Assembly (NCBI RefSeq): GCF_900110765.1
Contig: NZ_FOEO01000002.1
Span: forward strand, 1-64,000
Direction: 5' to 3'
From: Pseudomonas sp. NFACC02
GTDB lineage: Bacteria > Pseudomonadota > Gammaproteobacteria > Pseudomonadales > Pseudomonadaceae
Length of the DNA stretch: 64,000 nt
Made by a program: the position numbers and the translations under genes. This document shows, in pieces, positions 9,891-19,439 of the stretch (the stretch's first letter is position 1; each line of letters opens with the position of its first letter). Under the pieces are notes generated by a model, which was not told the origin of the DNA, made no database searches, and worked only from the letters and a program-made list of their open reading frames with translations.

Positions 9891-10804
9891 AGCACCGGCA
9901 CCTCACGCAGCAGCCATTGGACCAATGCCCCGCCGCCGTGCCCGGTCGGATCGGAACGCTCGCGCAGGCGATGACCGATCACGGCCGGCAAAATCGCCTG
10001 AACGTCTTCAGGTATCACGTAATCACGCCCGATCAATAGCGCCCAGGCCCGCGCCGCCGACAAAATCGCCAGACTCGCCCTGGGCGACAACCCATACGCG
10101 AATTGCGGCTGGCTGCGGGTGGCATCCACCAAGCGCAGCACATAATCCACCAGCGCATCGCTCGCCCGGATCCGACGCACGTCTTCCTGCAGGGCCGCGA
10201 GTTCAGTGTGGTCGAGAATCGGCTCGATGCGCGGTAACAAATCGCGGCGCGATTCGCCCAACAGCAAGGCCTTTTCCGCCGAGCGTGCCGGGTAGCCCAG
10301 CGATAACCGCATCAGGAACCGGTCCAGCTGGGATTCGGGCAAGGCAAAGGTGCCGCCCTGGCTGAACGGGTTTTGCGTGGCGATGACGAAAAAAGGATCC
10401 GGCAACAGACGGGTTGCACCTTCAATCGTCACCTGGCCTTCTTCCATCGCTTCGAGCAGCGCGCTCTGGCTTTTCGGTGTCGCCCGGTTGATCTCATCGG
10501 CCAGCACGAGCTCGGCGAAGATCGGTCCGGGATGAAAGGTGAACTGTCCGGTTTCCCGGTCGAAAATCGAGGTGCCGAGAATGTCGCCCGGCAGCAGGTC
10601 AGAGGTGAACTGTATGCGCTGGAAACTCAAGCCCAACACCCGCGCCAGCGTGTGACTGAGCGTGGTTTTGCCCATGCCGGGCAGATCTTCTATCAACAGA
10701 TGGCCACCACCCAACAGGCACGTCATGGCCAGACGAACCTGGGGTTCCTTGCCCAGTACCACCTCGTTGATCGCGTTTAGACAAGCATCCAGTTTTCTGC
10801 CCAA
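9887..10804 (-). CDS. MoxR-type AAA+ ATPase
   Basis: A 305-residue AAA+ ATPase of the MoxR group. The Walker A is EDLPGMGKTTLS (about 39-50) and the Walker B is LVLADEINRATPKSQSALLEAM, quoted here only as the core ADEINRA. Sensor 1 is FFVIATQNPF, followed by the lid domain. MoxR proteins act as chaperone-like ATPases on DUF58/vWA partners. No ATG is in a suitable place: the frame begins with TTG at 10804, preceded by GGGGAGG at about eight bases, so a TTG start is likely. The gene heads the MoxR-DUF58-tgpA operon. Confidence 0.9.
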   Translation of the reverse strand: MGRKLDACLNAINEVVLGKEPQVRLAMTCLLGGGHLLIEDLPGMGKTTLSHTLARVLGLSFQRIQFTSDLLPGDILGTSIFDRETGQFTFHPGPIFAELVLADEINRATPKSQSALLEAMEEGQVTIEGATRLLPDPFFVIATQNPFSQGGTFALPESQLDRFLMRLSLGYPARSAEKALLLGESRRDLLPRIEPILDHTELAALQEDVRRIRASDALVDYVLRLVDATRSQPQFAYGLSPRASLAILSAARAWALLIGRDYVIPEDVQAILPAVIGHRLRERSDPTGHGGGALVQWLLREVPVL

Positions 10805-10985
10805 TTGGAAAGCCTCCCCAGGCGACTGCTCATGGCTAGTAGGACTGCAGAAGATGCCAGACGTGCAGCCACTTTAAAGTCAGCGTAGGCCTTTTCGCCA
10901 GAGCGGATGGAGCGATTGGGGAGTATTTGTTACGGGACGTGAAGGCTTGCGGTGAGAACGAAGGTTTCTGTTGCGTCGAGACAAC

Positions 10986-11081
10986 TGTGGGAGTGAGCTT
11001 GCTCGCGAAGAGGCTGGTACACCCGCTGCATCTCGAGCGGCCAGTATTCAGCATTCGCGAGCGTTCTCACCCCCACAGGGG
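10986..11081. repeat. REP inverted pair
   Basis: A copy of TGTGGGAGTGAGCTTGCTCG faces an inverted, more diverged copy (TTCGCGAGCGTTCTCACCCC) about 45 bases on. This is the Pseudomonas REP doublet (REPIN/BIME) arrangement. It occupies the otherwise gene-free 10,805-11,103 gap, in which I see no further feature. Confidence 0.75.
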
Positions 11082-11103
11082 AGAACCCCGGACTACCGAC
11101 CGA

Positions 11104-11382
11104 TCAACGACCGGCGCGGGACTCACGAATATAGAATCGGGCTTTTTCGGCTTTCTCGGAACAGCCCTCGAACGCCTCGAACTGCTGTTGGGTCTTGGCG
11201 CCTGTCAGCAACGACAGGGCTTTGGAGTAGCTGACTGTCCCGGCAAAACCTTCCGCCTTGGCCAGGTCCAGCTCATGCCAGGCGGCATCCAGATTCGTGG
11301 CACAGCTGTCGCGGTACGCGGTTTTACCGGCACAGCCTGTAAGAACGAGGGCAAGCAAAGGCAGGCAGATCCAGGCTTTCAT
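11104..11382 (-). CDS. Small lipoprotein, unknown function
   Basis: A 92-residue protein with a lipoprotein signal: KAWICLPLLALVLTGC with the lipobox LTGC at 14-17, so the mature protein would be about 76 residues anchored by an N-terminal lipidated Cys. The residue after it is Ala, not Asp, which favours outer-membrane sorting under the Lol rule. The mature part is helical and contains a pair of Cys residues (CATN and EGCSEKA) that could form a disulfide. I do not recognise a function. Confidence 0.8.
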   Translation of the reverse strand: MKAWICLPLLALVLTGCAGKTAYRDSCATNLDAAWHELDLAKAEGFAGTVSYSKALSLLTGAKTQQQFEAFEGCSEKAEKARFYIRESRAGR

Positions 11383-11707
11383 GCGGTGTTACCTCAACAA
11401 TGGAAATCGATGGTGCGGCTTTGACGGTGCGGCGATGCAAAAGTGCCACAGTCGGCCGTCCGAGCCTATCGATTTCGATTGTCGAGGTTGATCCTGGTCG
11501 CTTGTCAGCAGCCATCAGCGTTTTCGGCTGTGCCCGGCTGTCCCTTCATTGCGATGACCGTTGCCCTTCTGCAGCCGGGGCAACTTTGAAGGCAACGCCG
11601 ACCTTCGCGCGCTCGTGCGCGACGGCTCGGGCAATTCTTGATAAAGACCAGATGAATCACGGCTGCCTTGGGCGTAGGGTAGAACCCTTGCAACGGGGAG
11701 CCTGCAC
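11383..11707. other. Gene-free divergent region
   Basis: 325 bases between the divergent lipoprotein and patatin genes. It must hold both promoters. No coding frame with a ribosome site, no REP element and no convincing palindrome is seen. Confidence 0.5.
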
Positions 11708-12772
11708 ATGAAAAAAAGAATTGCGCTGGTCTTGGGTTCCGGCGGTGCCCGGGGGTATGCGCACATTGGGGTGATCGAGGAGCTGGAGCACCGGGGTTAT
11801 GACATTGCCTGCATCGCCGGGTGTTCGATGGGCGCGGTGGTGGGCGGGATCTACGCCGCAGGGAAATTGCCCGAATACAAAGCCTGGATCGAGAGTCTGG
11901 ATTATCTGGATGTCTTGCGCCTGGTGGATGTCAGCTTCCGGCTCGGGGCGATTCGGGGTGAGAAGGTCTTTGGGCAGATTCGCGAGATCGTCGGTGAGAT
12001 CAATATCGAAGACCTGCGCATCCCCTACACCGCCGTGGCCACCGACCTGACCAATCAGCAGGAAATCTGGTTCCAGGAAGGCAACCTGCACTCGGCCATG
12101 CGCGCTTCGGCGGCCATCCCCAGCCTGTTTACGCCGGTGGTTCAGGGCAACCGGACCCTGGTGGACGGTGGTCTGCTCAACCCGTTACCCATCGTGCCGG
12201 TGGTGTCCAGCCACTGCGATCTGATCGTCGCGGTCAACCTCAACTCGACCAACCACAAGCATTATCAGTTGCCCGTGATCGAGCGCCCACCCGCCGTAAA
12301 AAAGCGCTTCGACAGCCTGATCAGTTCCATCGGTTCGCACTTGCCGTTTCGTCGCAAAATGGACGTCGCGGGGGATGACGTCTTGCGGCTCGAACAGGAC
12401 AGCCTCAAGGCGACTGCCGCCACCTTGCCGACCAATCCCTGGCTGAGCGGCAACGACAGCGAATCCGCCGACCCGCAAGGCCAGCAACCCGCCGCAGCCC
12501 CTCAGGAAGCTGGCGCGCCGAAGTCCGCCAGTGGATCGATCATTGTCGACAACGTGGGGCCGGCGTCTTTGCTGGACCTGATCAACCAGAGTTTCGAGGT
12601 GATGCAGACGTCATTGGCGCAGTACAAGATCGCCGGTTACCCGCCGGACATCCTGATCAACGTCCCCAAGCGCGTATGCCGGTTCTTCGAATTCTACAAA
12701 GCCCCGGAGCTCATCGCCCTGGGCCGCGAGATCGCCCGAGACACGCTGGACCGCTATGAACGGGAGCACTGA
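11708..12772 (+). CDS. Patatin-like phospholipase (RssA-like)
   Basis: A 354-residue patatin-family serine lipase. The oxyanion motif GSGGARG lies at about 10-16, the nucleophile elbow GCSMG has its Ser near residue 39, and the dyad Asp is in VDGGLLNP near 155-162. The stretch from about 235 to 285 is low complexity (QGQQPAAAPQEAGAPKSA), an apparent linker before a helical tail. It probably hydrolyses acyl esters of lipids; its substrate and membrane location are unknown, as no signal peptide is present. The start has GGGGAG seven bases upstream. The gene is followed directly by a tandem repeat cluster. Confidence 0.88.
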   Translation: MKKRIALVLGSGGARGYAHIGVIEELEHRGYDIACIAGCSMGAVVGGIYAAGKLPEYKAWIESLDYLDVLRLVDVSFRLGAIRGEKVFGQIREIVGEINIEDLRIPYTAVATDLTNQQEIWFQEGNLHSAMRASAAIPSLFTPVVQGNRTLVDGGLLNPLPIVPVVSSHCDLIVAVNLNSTNHKHYQLPVIERPPAVKKRFDSLISSIGSHLPFRRKMDVAGDDVLRLEQDSLKATAATLPTNPWLSGNDSESADPQGQQPAAAPQEAGAPKSASGSIIVDNVGPASLLDLINQSFEVMQTSLAQYKIAGYPPDILINVPKRVCRFFEFYKAPELIALGREIARDTLDRYEREH

Positions 12773-12778
12773 AAGACC

Positions 12779-13120
12779 GCATTCGCGGCCCTCGTAACCT
12801 CGGACTGCTCCTACAGGGTTCGGGTTGAGGCACAAGCCTGTGTTCCAGACCTAGGAACTGTGGGAGCCGGCTTGCTGGCGAATGCGGTGGGTCAGCACCA
12901 TCAAAAGTAACTGACACACCCCATTCGCGGCCCACGTAACCTCGGACTGCTCCTACAGGGTTCGGGTTGAGGCACAAGCCTGTGTTCCAGACCTGGGAAC
13001 TGTGCCGGCTTGCTGGCGAATGCGGTGGGTCAGCACCATCAAAAGTAACTGACACACCCCATTCGCGGCCCTCGTAACCTCGGACTGCTCCTACAGGGTT
13101 CGGGTTGAGGCACGAGCCTG
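12779..13120. repeat. Tandem repeat, about 140-bp unit, 2.4 copies, containing REP sequence
   Basis: The same unit starts at about 12,780, 12,922 and 13,060, giving periods of 142 and 138 bases; the difference is a four-base deletion in the second copy. Each unit carries CATTCGCGGCC, CTCGTAACCTCGGACTGCTC (or CACG), TCCTACAGGGTTCGGGTTGA and, in full units, GCCGGCTTGCTGGCGAATGC with CATCAAAAGTAACTGACACA. Copies are nearly identical, implying recent duplication. The array fills the gap between the convergent patatin and kdpE genes and ends within three bases of the kdpE stop. Confidence 0.9.
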
Positions 13121-13122
13121 CC

Positions 13123-13812
13123 TCAGCTCTCCACCAGCCGATACCCCACCCCCGCCTCGGTCACGATAAATCGGGGGGCGGCGGGGTCATCCGCGAGTTT
13201 CTGACGCAGGTGGCCGACCACGATGCGCAAGTAGTGGGTGTCGTCGACATGGGTCGGCCCCCAGATGTCCTTGAGCAATTGCTGCTGGGTGATGACACGC
13301 CCCGGATGCCGCGCCAGTTGCGCCAGCACCGCGTATTCCTTGCGTGTCAGGCCGATCTCGACGCCATCGAGCAGTACGCGTCGGTAGGCCAGGTCGATCG
13401 TTAGCGGGCCAATCACCAACGCCGAATCGACCTGCCCCGTTTCCGGTGCCTGACGCAGCAAGGCCCGAATCCGCGCGAGAAACTCCTGAATACCGAACGG
13501 TTTGGTCACGTAGTCGTTCGCGCCAGAGTCCAGTGCACGCACCTTCTCCCCTTCGCTGGCACGGACCGACAGCACCAGCACGGGAACCGCCGACCACTCG
13601 CGAAACTGCGCGAGGACGTCCTGACCGTCCATGTCGGGCAAGCCCAGATCGAGGACCAGCAAATCGGGCTTATTCAGCGCCGCCTGGCTCAGCCCTTCGG
13701 TCCCGGTGCCGGCCTCCAGCACCTTGTAGCCCTGTGACGACAGGCTGATGCGCAGAAACTTGCGAATCTGCGGCTCGTCGTCGATCACCAGAATGGTTGC
13801 CGCCTGGTTCAT
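13123..13812 (-). CDS. kdpE: KdpE response regulator
   Basis: A 229-residue OmpR-class response regulator. The receiver domain (about 5-118) has the acidic pocket DDE, the phospho-acceptor Asp in LLVLDLGLPDMDG and the switch Lys in YVTKPFG. The C-terminal winged helix (about 130-229) holds LTRKEYAVLAQLARHPGRV. It activates kdpFABC when phosphorylated by KdpD. The start at 13812 (MNQAATIL) follows GGCGGG; the long upstream frame overlaps kdpD and is rejected. It lies 58 bases after kdpD. Confidence 0.95.
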   Translation of the reverse strand: MNQAATILVIDDEPQIRKFLRISLSSQGYKVLEAGTGTEGLSQAALNKPDLLVLDLGLPDMDGQDVLAQFREWSAVPVLVLSVRASEGEKVRALDSGANDYVTKPFGIQEFLARIRALLRQAPETGQVDSALVIGPLTIDLAYRRVLLDGVEIGLTRKEYAVLAQLARHPGRVITQQQLLKDIWGPTHVDDTHYLRIVVGHLRQKLADDPAAPRFIVTEAGVGYRLVES

Positions 13813-13870
13813 GCTTTTCCCGCCACCCATGATTTTCCATTGCCGGACACCCGCATAACCCGGTGCGCGT

Positions 13871-16528
13871 TCAAATCGCCTGCTCCATTTCAGCCTCGGG
13901 CTGTGCCTGCAACGGCAGATGCAGACTGATGCACGTACCCTTTCCGTCGATGCCGTCGCCCACGCTGATCCGGCCGCCGTGCGCCCCGACCATCCCCTGA
14001 CAGATCGCCAGCCCGAGCCCGGTGCCCTGTCCTCCCCGGTCGCCTCGTGCAGCGGTGTAAAACATGTCGAAGATCTTCGCTCGCTCGGCCTCCGGAATGC
14101 CCGGGCCTTCGTCGCTGACCGCAAAGACCAGCTCATCGTTCGTCGCGCTCACCTGCATCTGCAAACGACCGTGAGCCGGTGAAAAGCGCGCGGCGTTTTC
14201 CACCACGTTGATCAATGCCTGCTCGATCAGCGCGGCATGAACATACAGCAACGGCAGGTCCGCCGGCAGATCGGTGCTGACCTGCAGCGGCGCCAGCACC
14301 GCGCGCAGCCGGTTCAAGGTGCTGCCGACGATGTCGCCCGGCGACACCCAGTCGCGCGCCAGCTTCAGCGCGCCGTGGCCCAGCCGGGTCATGTCCAGCA
14401 GATTCTGGATGTACCGGTCCAGGCGCTCGGCCTCGTCGCGCGTACCTTCCAGCAGTTCCCGCCGATCGTCCAGCGGGATGGCCTCGCCCAAGGCCAACAG
14501 ACTGTCGATGCTGCCGCGCATGGCCGTCAGCGGTGTACGCAGGTCGTGAGACACCGAGGCCAATAATGCACTGCGCAGTTGCTCGGTTTCCCCATGCAGG
14601 CGCGCCGCTTCGAGGTCCTCGGCGAGTCGCGCGCGGGCCAGCGCCTGTCCCAACGGTTGACTCAAAGCGGTCAACAACCGCCGACGCTGGGGACTGAACG
14701 CCTCGCCCTCTTTCGGTTTGACGCCCAACAGCGCCAGCGGCGCGTCGTCGACCCACAGCGGCAGCCACCACCAATCGCCCGACGGCAATGTCCCGGTGCC
14801 CTTCCCCGCCGGTTGCCCATGCTGCCAGGCCCAGTCGGCCGCCGCGCGCTCAGACTCGGAGAACTCGAGCGAGCCGCCCGCTTCAAGCTTCCAGCCGTGC
14901 TGACCGTCGTTGTCCAGAACGCACACTTGAAGTTCTCGCCAGCCCGCCAGATGCTGTTCGGCGGCACTGAGCACCGCCTGACGATCCGTCGCGGCCGTCA
15001 GACGCCGGGAGAGGTCGAGCAGTTCGCTGGTTTCTTGCTGAGTATCGCGCAACGCCTGCAATTGCCGACGCTGGCGCGCCGCGAGATTACCCGTCAGCGC
15101 GGCCATCAGCAGGAAAAACAGCAAGGTCAGCACGTCTTCCTCGCGCTGGATGGTCAGGGAAAAATTCGGCGGAATGAACAGAAAGTCGTACGCCAGGAAC
15201 GACAGCACCGAACAGACCATCGCCGGCCCGACGCTGCTGCGCACGGCCACCAGCAGGACGGCAGCCAGAAACACCAGCGAGATGTTGGGCAATTCCAGCA
15301 CGCTGGAAACCGCCCAGGCCAGCGCACTGGCACACACTGTCGCCACCACCGCCAGCCCGTAATCGAACCAGCGCAGCGTGCGGGGCGTGGACGAACGTGG
15401 CTGATCGGCACGTGCCTCACTGTCCAGTACGTTGATCTCCAGCCCCTGCGCGTTTCGCAGTAAACGTGCCGCCAGCCCGCCACCGAACAGCCGGCGACGC
15501 AGCAGCGGCCGTGACTGGCCGACCAATACCAGGCTGGCGCGACGTTCGGCGGCGTGCTGAATCAGGGTTTTCGCGACCTCCGGGGCGCGCAGCACCACCA
15601 CTTCCCCGCCCAGCCGTTCCGCCAATTGCTGCGCGTTCTGCAAACGCGTGCGCGCCAGCTCATCGAAAAACCGGCCATTGTCGACGTGCACCAGGCTCCA
15701 CGGCAGGTGCCTGCGCTGTGCCACGCGACTGGCATGGCGCACCAGCCGTTCAGCCTGCGCGTCGCCGTCCACGCCCACCAGCAGCCGACCGCGTACGGCA
15801 GGCGCGGCCTGACCCAATTGCCGGTACCCCAATGCCAGATCGTTATCCACCTGCGCGGCGGCCGTCTGCATGGCCAGTTCACGCAGCGCCGTCAGATTGG
15901 TCTGGGTAAAAAACGCATCGATGGCCGCCCTCGCCTGCTCCGGGACGTACACCTTGCCGTCACGCAGCCGCTCCAGCAGCTCGCGGGGCGGCAGGTCGAT
16001 CAGCACCAGCTCGTAGGCTTCCTGCAACACCCAATCCGGCAAGGTTTCGCGCACCTGCACACCGGTGATGCCGCGCACCTGATCGTTAAGACTCTCCAGG
16101 TGCTGAACATTGACCGTGGTGTAAACGTCGATACCCGCCGACAGCAATTCCTGAATGTCCTGCCAGCGCTTGGCGTGACGGCTGCCCGGTGCGTTGCTGT
16201 GGGCGAGTTCGTCGACCAATACCAGCTTCGGTTTGGCGCGCAGCAAACCGTCGAGGTCCATTTCTTCGAGCATCACGCCCCGGTACTCGGAACGCAGCAT
16301 CGGCAATTGCGGCAGTCCACCGAGCAAGGCTTCGGTTTCGGCACGTCCGTGGGTTTCGACCACCCCGACCAGCAACGAAATGCCCTGACGCATTTGCGTA
16401 TGCGCCGCCTGAAGCATGGCGAAGGTCTTGCCCACGCCGGGCGCGGCACCGAGAAACACCTTCAGCCGCCCGCGGTCATCCCTGGGCAGATTGGCCAGCA
16501 AGGCGTCGGCACGGCTGTTTGTGTTCAC
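13871..16528 (-). CDS. kdpD: KdpD sensor histidine kinase
   Basis: An 885-residue K+/turgor sensor kinase. The N-terminal KdpD domain carries the Walker A LGAAPGVGKTFA (about 26-37) and VDELAHSNAPGSRH. A universal-stress-like domain (about 250-370) follows, then four membrane helices (about 390-485), a GAF-like segment and the kinase core: H-box SHDLRTPL near residue 655, N-box VVENAARFSP, and G-boxes DEGPGIPE and GQGTGLGLAI. It phosphorylates KdpE under K+ limitation. Length and order match the family. A REP doublet separates it from kdpC, so it may have its own promoter or reduced read-through. Confidence 0.95.
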   Translation of the reverse strand: MNTNSRADALLANLPRDDRGRLKVFLGAAPGVGKTFAMLQAAHTQMRQGISLLVGVVETHGRAETEALLGGLPQLPMLRSEYRGVMLEEMDLDGLLRAKPKLVLVDELAHSNAPGSRHAKRWQDIQELLSAGIDVYTTVNVQHLESLNDQVRGITGVQVRETLPDWVLQEAYELVLIDLPPRELLERLRDGKVYVPEQARAAIDAFFTQTNLTALRELAMQTAAAQVDNDLALGYRQLGQAAPAVRGRLLVGVDGDAQAERLVRHASRVAQRRHLPWSLVHVDNGRFFDELARTRLQNAQQLAERLGGEVVVLRAPEVAKTLIQHAAERRASLVLVGQSRPLLRRRLFGGGLAARLLRNAQGLEINVLDSEARADQPRSSTPRTLRWFDYGLAVVATVCASALAWAVSSVLELPNISLVFLAAVLLVAVRSSVGPAMVCSVLSFLAYDFLFIPPNFSLTIQREEDVLTLLFFLLMAALTGNLAARQRRQLQALRDTQQETSELLDLSRRLTAATDRQAVLSAAEQHLAGWRELQVCVLDNDGQHGWKLEAGGSLEFSESERAAADWAWQHGQPAGKGTGTLPSGDWWWLPLWVDDAPLALLGVKPKEGEAFSPQRRRLLTALSQPLGQALARARLAEDLEAARLHGETEQLRSALLASVSHDLRTPLTAMRGSIDSLLALGEAIPLDDRRELLEGTRDEAERLDRYIQNLLDMTRLGHGALKLARDWVSPGDIVGSTLNRLRAVLAPLQVSTDLPADLPLLYVHAALIEQALINVVENAARFSPAHGRLQMQVSATNDELVFAVSDEGPGIPEAERAKIFDMFYTAARGDRGGQGTGLGLAICQGMVGAHGGRISVGDGIDGKGTCISLHLPLQAQPEAEMEQAI

Positions 16529-16609
16529 GATGGTTGTCCTGATGTGTTGATGATTGATTCTTCACTTTGTTGTCTGACGCTGCGCGAACCCCAGGCCTGC
16601 GCAGAACCC

Positions 16610-16700
16610 GTGGGAGTGAGCTTGCTCGCGAAGAAGGCAGCACAGACGCTGCATCTTCATCGCCCGGAAAACCCATCGCGGGCAAGCGCGCTCCTACAGG
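16610..16700. repeat. REP inverted pair between kdpC and kdpD
   Basis: GTGGGAGTGAGCTTGCTCGC at the left faces GCGGGCAAGCGCGCTCCTAC at the right, about 50 bases apart, forming a potential cruciform/hairpin doublet inside the kdp gene set. Confidence 0.75.
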
Positions 16701-16720
16701 TTGAGTGCAGGCCAGTGATA

Positions 16721-17290
16721 TCAATTCACACCTTTGCCAGACGGTAACGCTTCCAGACTCTGGTTCAACGCCAACACGTTCACCACCGGCGGGCCGATCA
16801 GCGGACTGTAGGTGTTGGCCGCGATCAGCTTTTGCACCGAGTCGCGTGGCAGATTACGCGCCGTCGCAATCCGCGCCACCTGATATTCCGCCGCCGCCGG
16901 AGAAAGATGCGGATCAAGACCGCTGCCCGAGGTGGTCAGCAGGTTCAACGGCACCGGTCCTTGATTATCGACTTTCTCCTTGGCGGCATCATCGCTGATT
17001 CGCGTCGCCAATGCAGGGTTGCTCGGCGACAGGTTGCTCGCCACGCTGGCGACCGTCGCATAGGCACCGGCCGACGGACGTGGGTGGAACCACCCTTCGC
17101 CGGTGAAATTCTGGGCGATCAGCTCCGATCCCCTGACCTTTTCCTGATCGTCATACACCAGGCTACCGTTGGCCTGTTCGGGGAACGCGACCTGCGCCAC
17201 ACCCGTCACCACCAGCGGATAAGCCACGCCGGTGATCAGGGTCATCAGAACGATCAGGCTTACGGCCGGACGCAATACACTGGACATCAT
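16721..17290 (-). CDS. kdpC: KdpC, potassium-transporting ATPase subunit C
   Basis: A 189-residue single-span subunit of the KdpFABC pump. The membrane helix is near residues 8-30. The periplasmic part contains the family motifs [14 protein letters not shown] and [20 protein letters not shown]. KdpC stabilises the complex and may influence ATP affinity. Its start lies 66 bases after kdpB. Confidence 0.95.
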   Translation of the reverse strand: MMSSVLRPAVSLIVLMTLITGVAYPLVVTGVAQVAFPEQANGSLVYDDQEKVRGSELIAQNFTGEGWFHPRPSAGAYATVASVASNLSPSNPALATRISDDAAKEKVDNQGPVPLNLLTTSGSGLDPHLSPAAAEYQVARIATARNLPRDSVQKLIAANTYSPLIGPPVVNVLALNQSLEALPSGKGVN

Positions 17291-17356
17291 TCATTCCTCA
17301 ATCAAGTTAAGCCTGGCGGGCGACCGTTCGCCCGCCAGGCAAGCAAACCGAGACGC

Positions 17357-19429
17357 TTAAACCAGGTGCAGCCCGGTGAGCAGCAAGTCGATCAGCTTGA
17401 TGCCCACGAACGGCACCGCAATGCCGCCCAGACCGTAGATCAGCAAGTTGCGACGCAACAGGTGCGCGGCGCTGGCCGCTTGAACCCGCACGCCGCGCAG
17501 CGCCAACGGAATCAGCACGACGATGATCAATGCGTTGAACACGATGGCGGACAGAATCGCGCTCTGCGGGCTGGCCAGGTGCATGATGTTCAGCACGCCC
17601 AACTGCGGATAGATGGCCGCGAACAGCGCAGGCAGGATCGCGAAATACTTGGCCACGTCGTTGGCAATCGAGAAGGTGGTCAACGCGCCTCGGGTGACCA
17701 GCAACTCCTTGCCGATCTGCACCACGTCCAACAGCTTGGTCGGGTCGCTGTCGAGATCGACCATGTTGGCCGCCTCCCGCGCCGCCTGAGTGCCGTCGTT
17801 CATCGCCATGCCGACGTCTGCCTGGGCCAGTGCAGGGGCGTCGTTGGCGCCGTCGCCGCACATCGCCACCAGACGACCGTCGTTCTGTTCCTGACGGATG
17901 CGCTCCAGCTTCTTCTCCGGGGTCGCTTCAGCCAGTACGTCATCGACACCGGCCTCGGCGGCGATGGCAGCGGCGGTCAGCGGGTTGTCGCCGGTCACCA
18001 TCACCGTGCGAATCCCCAACTTGCGCAATTCCTCGAAACGCTCACGGATACCCGGTTTGACCACATCCTTGAGGTGAATGGCGCCCAGCAGTTTTTTGTC
18101 GCCGCACACCAGCAGCGGCGTCCCCCCGGTCTTGGCGATCTTGTCGATTTCCCGCGACAGGATCAGCGGCAGATCACTGCGATCACGCCCCAGGAATTTG
18201 AGCAGCGAATCCACGGCGCCTTTGCGGTAAACATGGCCGTCGAAGTCGACGCCGGACAAACGCGTTTCAGCGCTGAATGGCACGGCAGTCAACTGGCTCG
18301 GCATCGGTTCGTTCATCGGGTGCAGCGCACGCAGGTATTCGACGATGGATTTGCCTTCGGCCGTGTCATCGGCCAGCGATGCCAGCAGTGTGCCTTCGGT
18401 CAACTCCTTGGCGCTGACGCCCGGCGCGGCATACACCGCCGAGCAGCGGCGGTTGCCGAAGGTGATGGTGCCGGTCTTGTCGAGCAACAACACATGCACA
18501 TCGCCCGCGGCTTCCACGGCGCGGCCGGATTTGGCGATCACGTTCAATCGCACCAGGCGGTCCATCCCGGCAATCCCGATGGCCGACAGCAGGCCGCCGA
18601 TGGTGGTCGGAATCAATGTCACCAACAGCGCTACCAGAAACACCAGCGGCAGGTTGCCGCCTGCGAAATGGGCAAACGGCTGCAGGGTCACCACCACCAG
18701 CAGGAAGATCAGGGTCAGTCCGATCAGCAGAATGTCCAGGGCCACTTCGTTCGGGGTCTTCTGCCGCTTGGCGCCTTCCACCAAGGCGATCATGCGGTCC
18801 AGGGTCGACTCACCGGGGTTGGCGCTGATGCGCACCAACAACCAGTCGGACACCAGTCGGGTATTGCCGGTGACCGCCGAGCGATCACCACCGGACTCAC
18901 GAATGACCGGCGCGGATTCGCCGGTGATGGCTGCCTCGTTGACCGCCGCGATGCCTTCGATGACCTCGCCGTCGCCCGGGATCAATTCCCCCGCTTCGAC
19001 GCGCACCACGTCACCCTTGCGTAACGCACTGGCGTTGACGGTCACGTAGCCGCCGGTTGAGCCTTTCAACCGCGCCTTCAGCCCTTCGGTACCCGCCTTG
19101 AGGCTGTCGGCGCGTGCCTTGCCGCGACCTTCGGCCAAGGCTTCGGCGAAGTTGGCGAACAAGACGGTGAACCACAACCAGACCGCGATCTGAACGGCAA
19201 CGAATGTCGGCACGGCCGGGGTCGGGATCAGGCACAGGATCGTGGTGAGGATGGCCGTCAGTTCGACGACCAGCATCACCGGCGCGCGTTGCAACTGACG
19301 TGGGTCAAGCTTGACGAACGCCTGAATCAACGCCGGGCGCCACAGGTCAGCGAAACCGGTTTTGGCCGGGGTGGCGTGGGCGACGTTTTCGGTCGCAGGG
19401 TGCTTGGACACAGGTGCTTGCATATTCAT
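17357..19429 (-). CDS. kdpB: KdpB, potassium-transporting P-type ATPase
   Basis: The 690-residue catalytic subunit. The phosphorylated Asp is residue 317 in DKTGTITFG and the dephosphorylation loop is TGES at 169-172. The nucleotide domain contains the KGA motif (YRKGAVDS) and the hinge is [12 protein letters not shown]. About seven membrane helices are visible. It hydrolyses ATP to drive K+ through KdpA. It begins 10 bases after kdpA, consistent with one operon. Confidence 0.97.
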   Translation of the reverse strand: MNMQAPVSKHPATENVAHATPAKTGFADLWRPALIQAFVKLDPRQLQRAPVMLVVELTAILTTILCLIPTPAVPTFVAVQIAVWLWFTVLFANFAEALAEGRGKARADSLKAGTEGLKARLKGSTGGYVTVNASALRKGDVVRVEAGELIPGDGEVIEGIAAVNEAAITGESAPVIRESGGDRSAVTGNTRLVSDWLLVRISANPGESTLDRMIALVEGAKRQKTPNEVALDILLIGLTLIFLLVVVTLQPFAHFAGGNLPLVFLVALLVTLIPTTIGGLLSAIGIAGMDRLVRLNVIAKSGRAVEAAGDVHVLLLDKTGTITFGNRRCSAVYAAPGVSAKELTEGTLLASLADDTAEGKSIVEYLRALHPMNEPMPSQLTAVPFSAETRLSGVDFDGHVYRKGAVDSLLKFLGRDRSDLPLILSREIDKIAKTGGTPLLVCGDKKLLGAIHLKDVVKPGIRERFEELRKLGIRTVMVTGDNPLTAAAIAAEAGVDDVLAEATPEKKLERIRQEQNDGRLVAMCGDGANDAPALAQADVGMAMNDGTQAAREAANMVDLDSDPTKLLDVVQIGKELLVTRGALTTFSIANDVAKYFAILPALFAAIYPQLGVLNIMHLASPQSAILSAIVFNALIIVVLIPLALRGVRVQAASAAHLLRRNLLIYGLGGIAVPFVGIKLIDLLLTGLHLV

Positions 19430-19439
19430 GATTCAGTCC

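Noticed and set aside
12779..13120. CRISPR-like array
   Set aside because: Units are about 140 bases and adjoin without unique spacers, and no cas genes are present.
13813..14136. N-terminal extension of KdpE
   Set aside because: It overlaps the kdpD C-terminus in another frame, and the receiver domain starts normally at 13,812.
16832..19024. A 730-codon open frame on the plus strand across kdpC and kdpB
   Set aside because: It is an antisense shadow caused by high GC at third positions; composition is rich in His, Gln and Arg and shows no motif.
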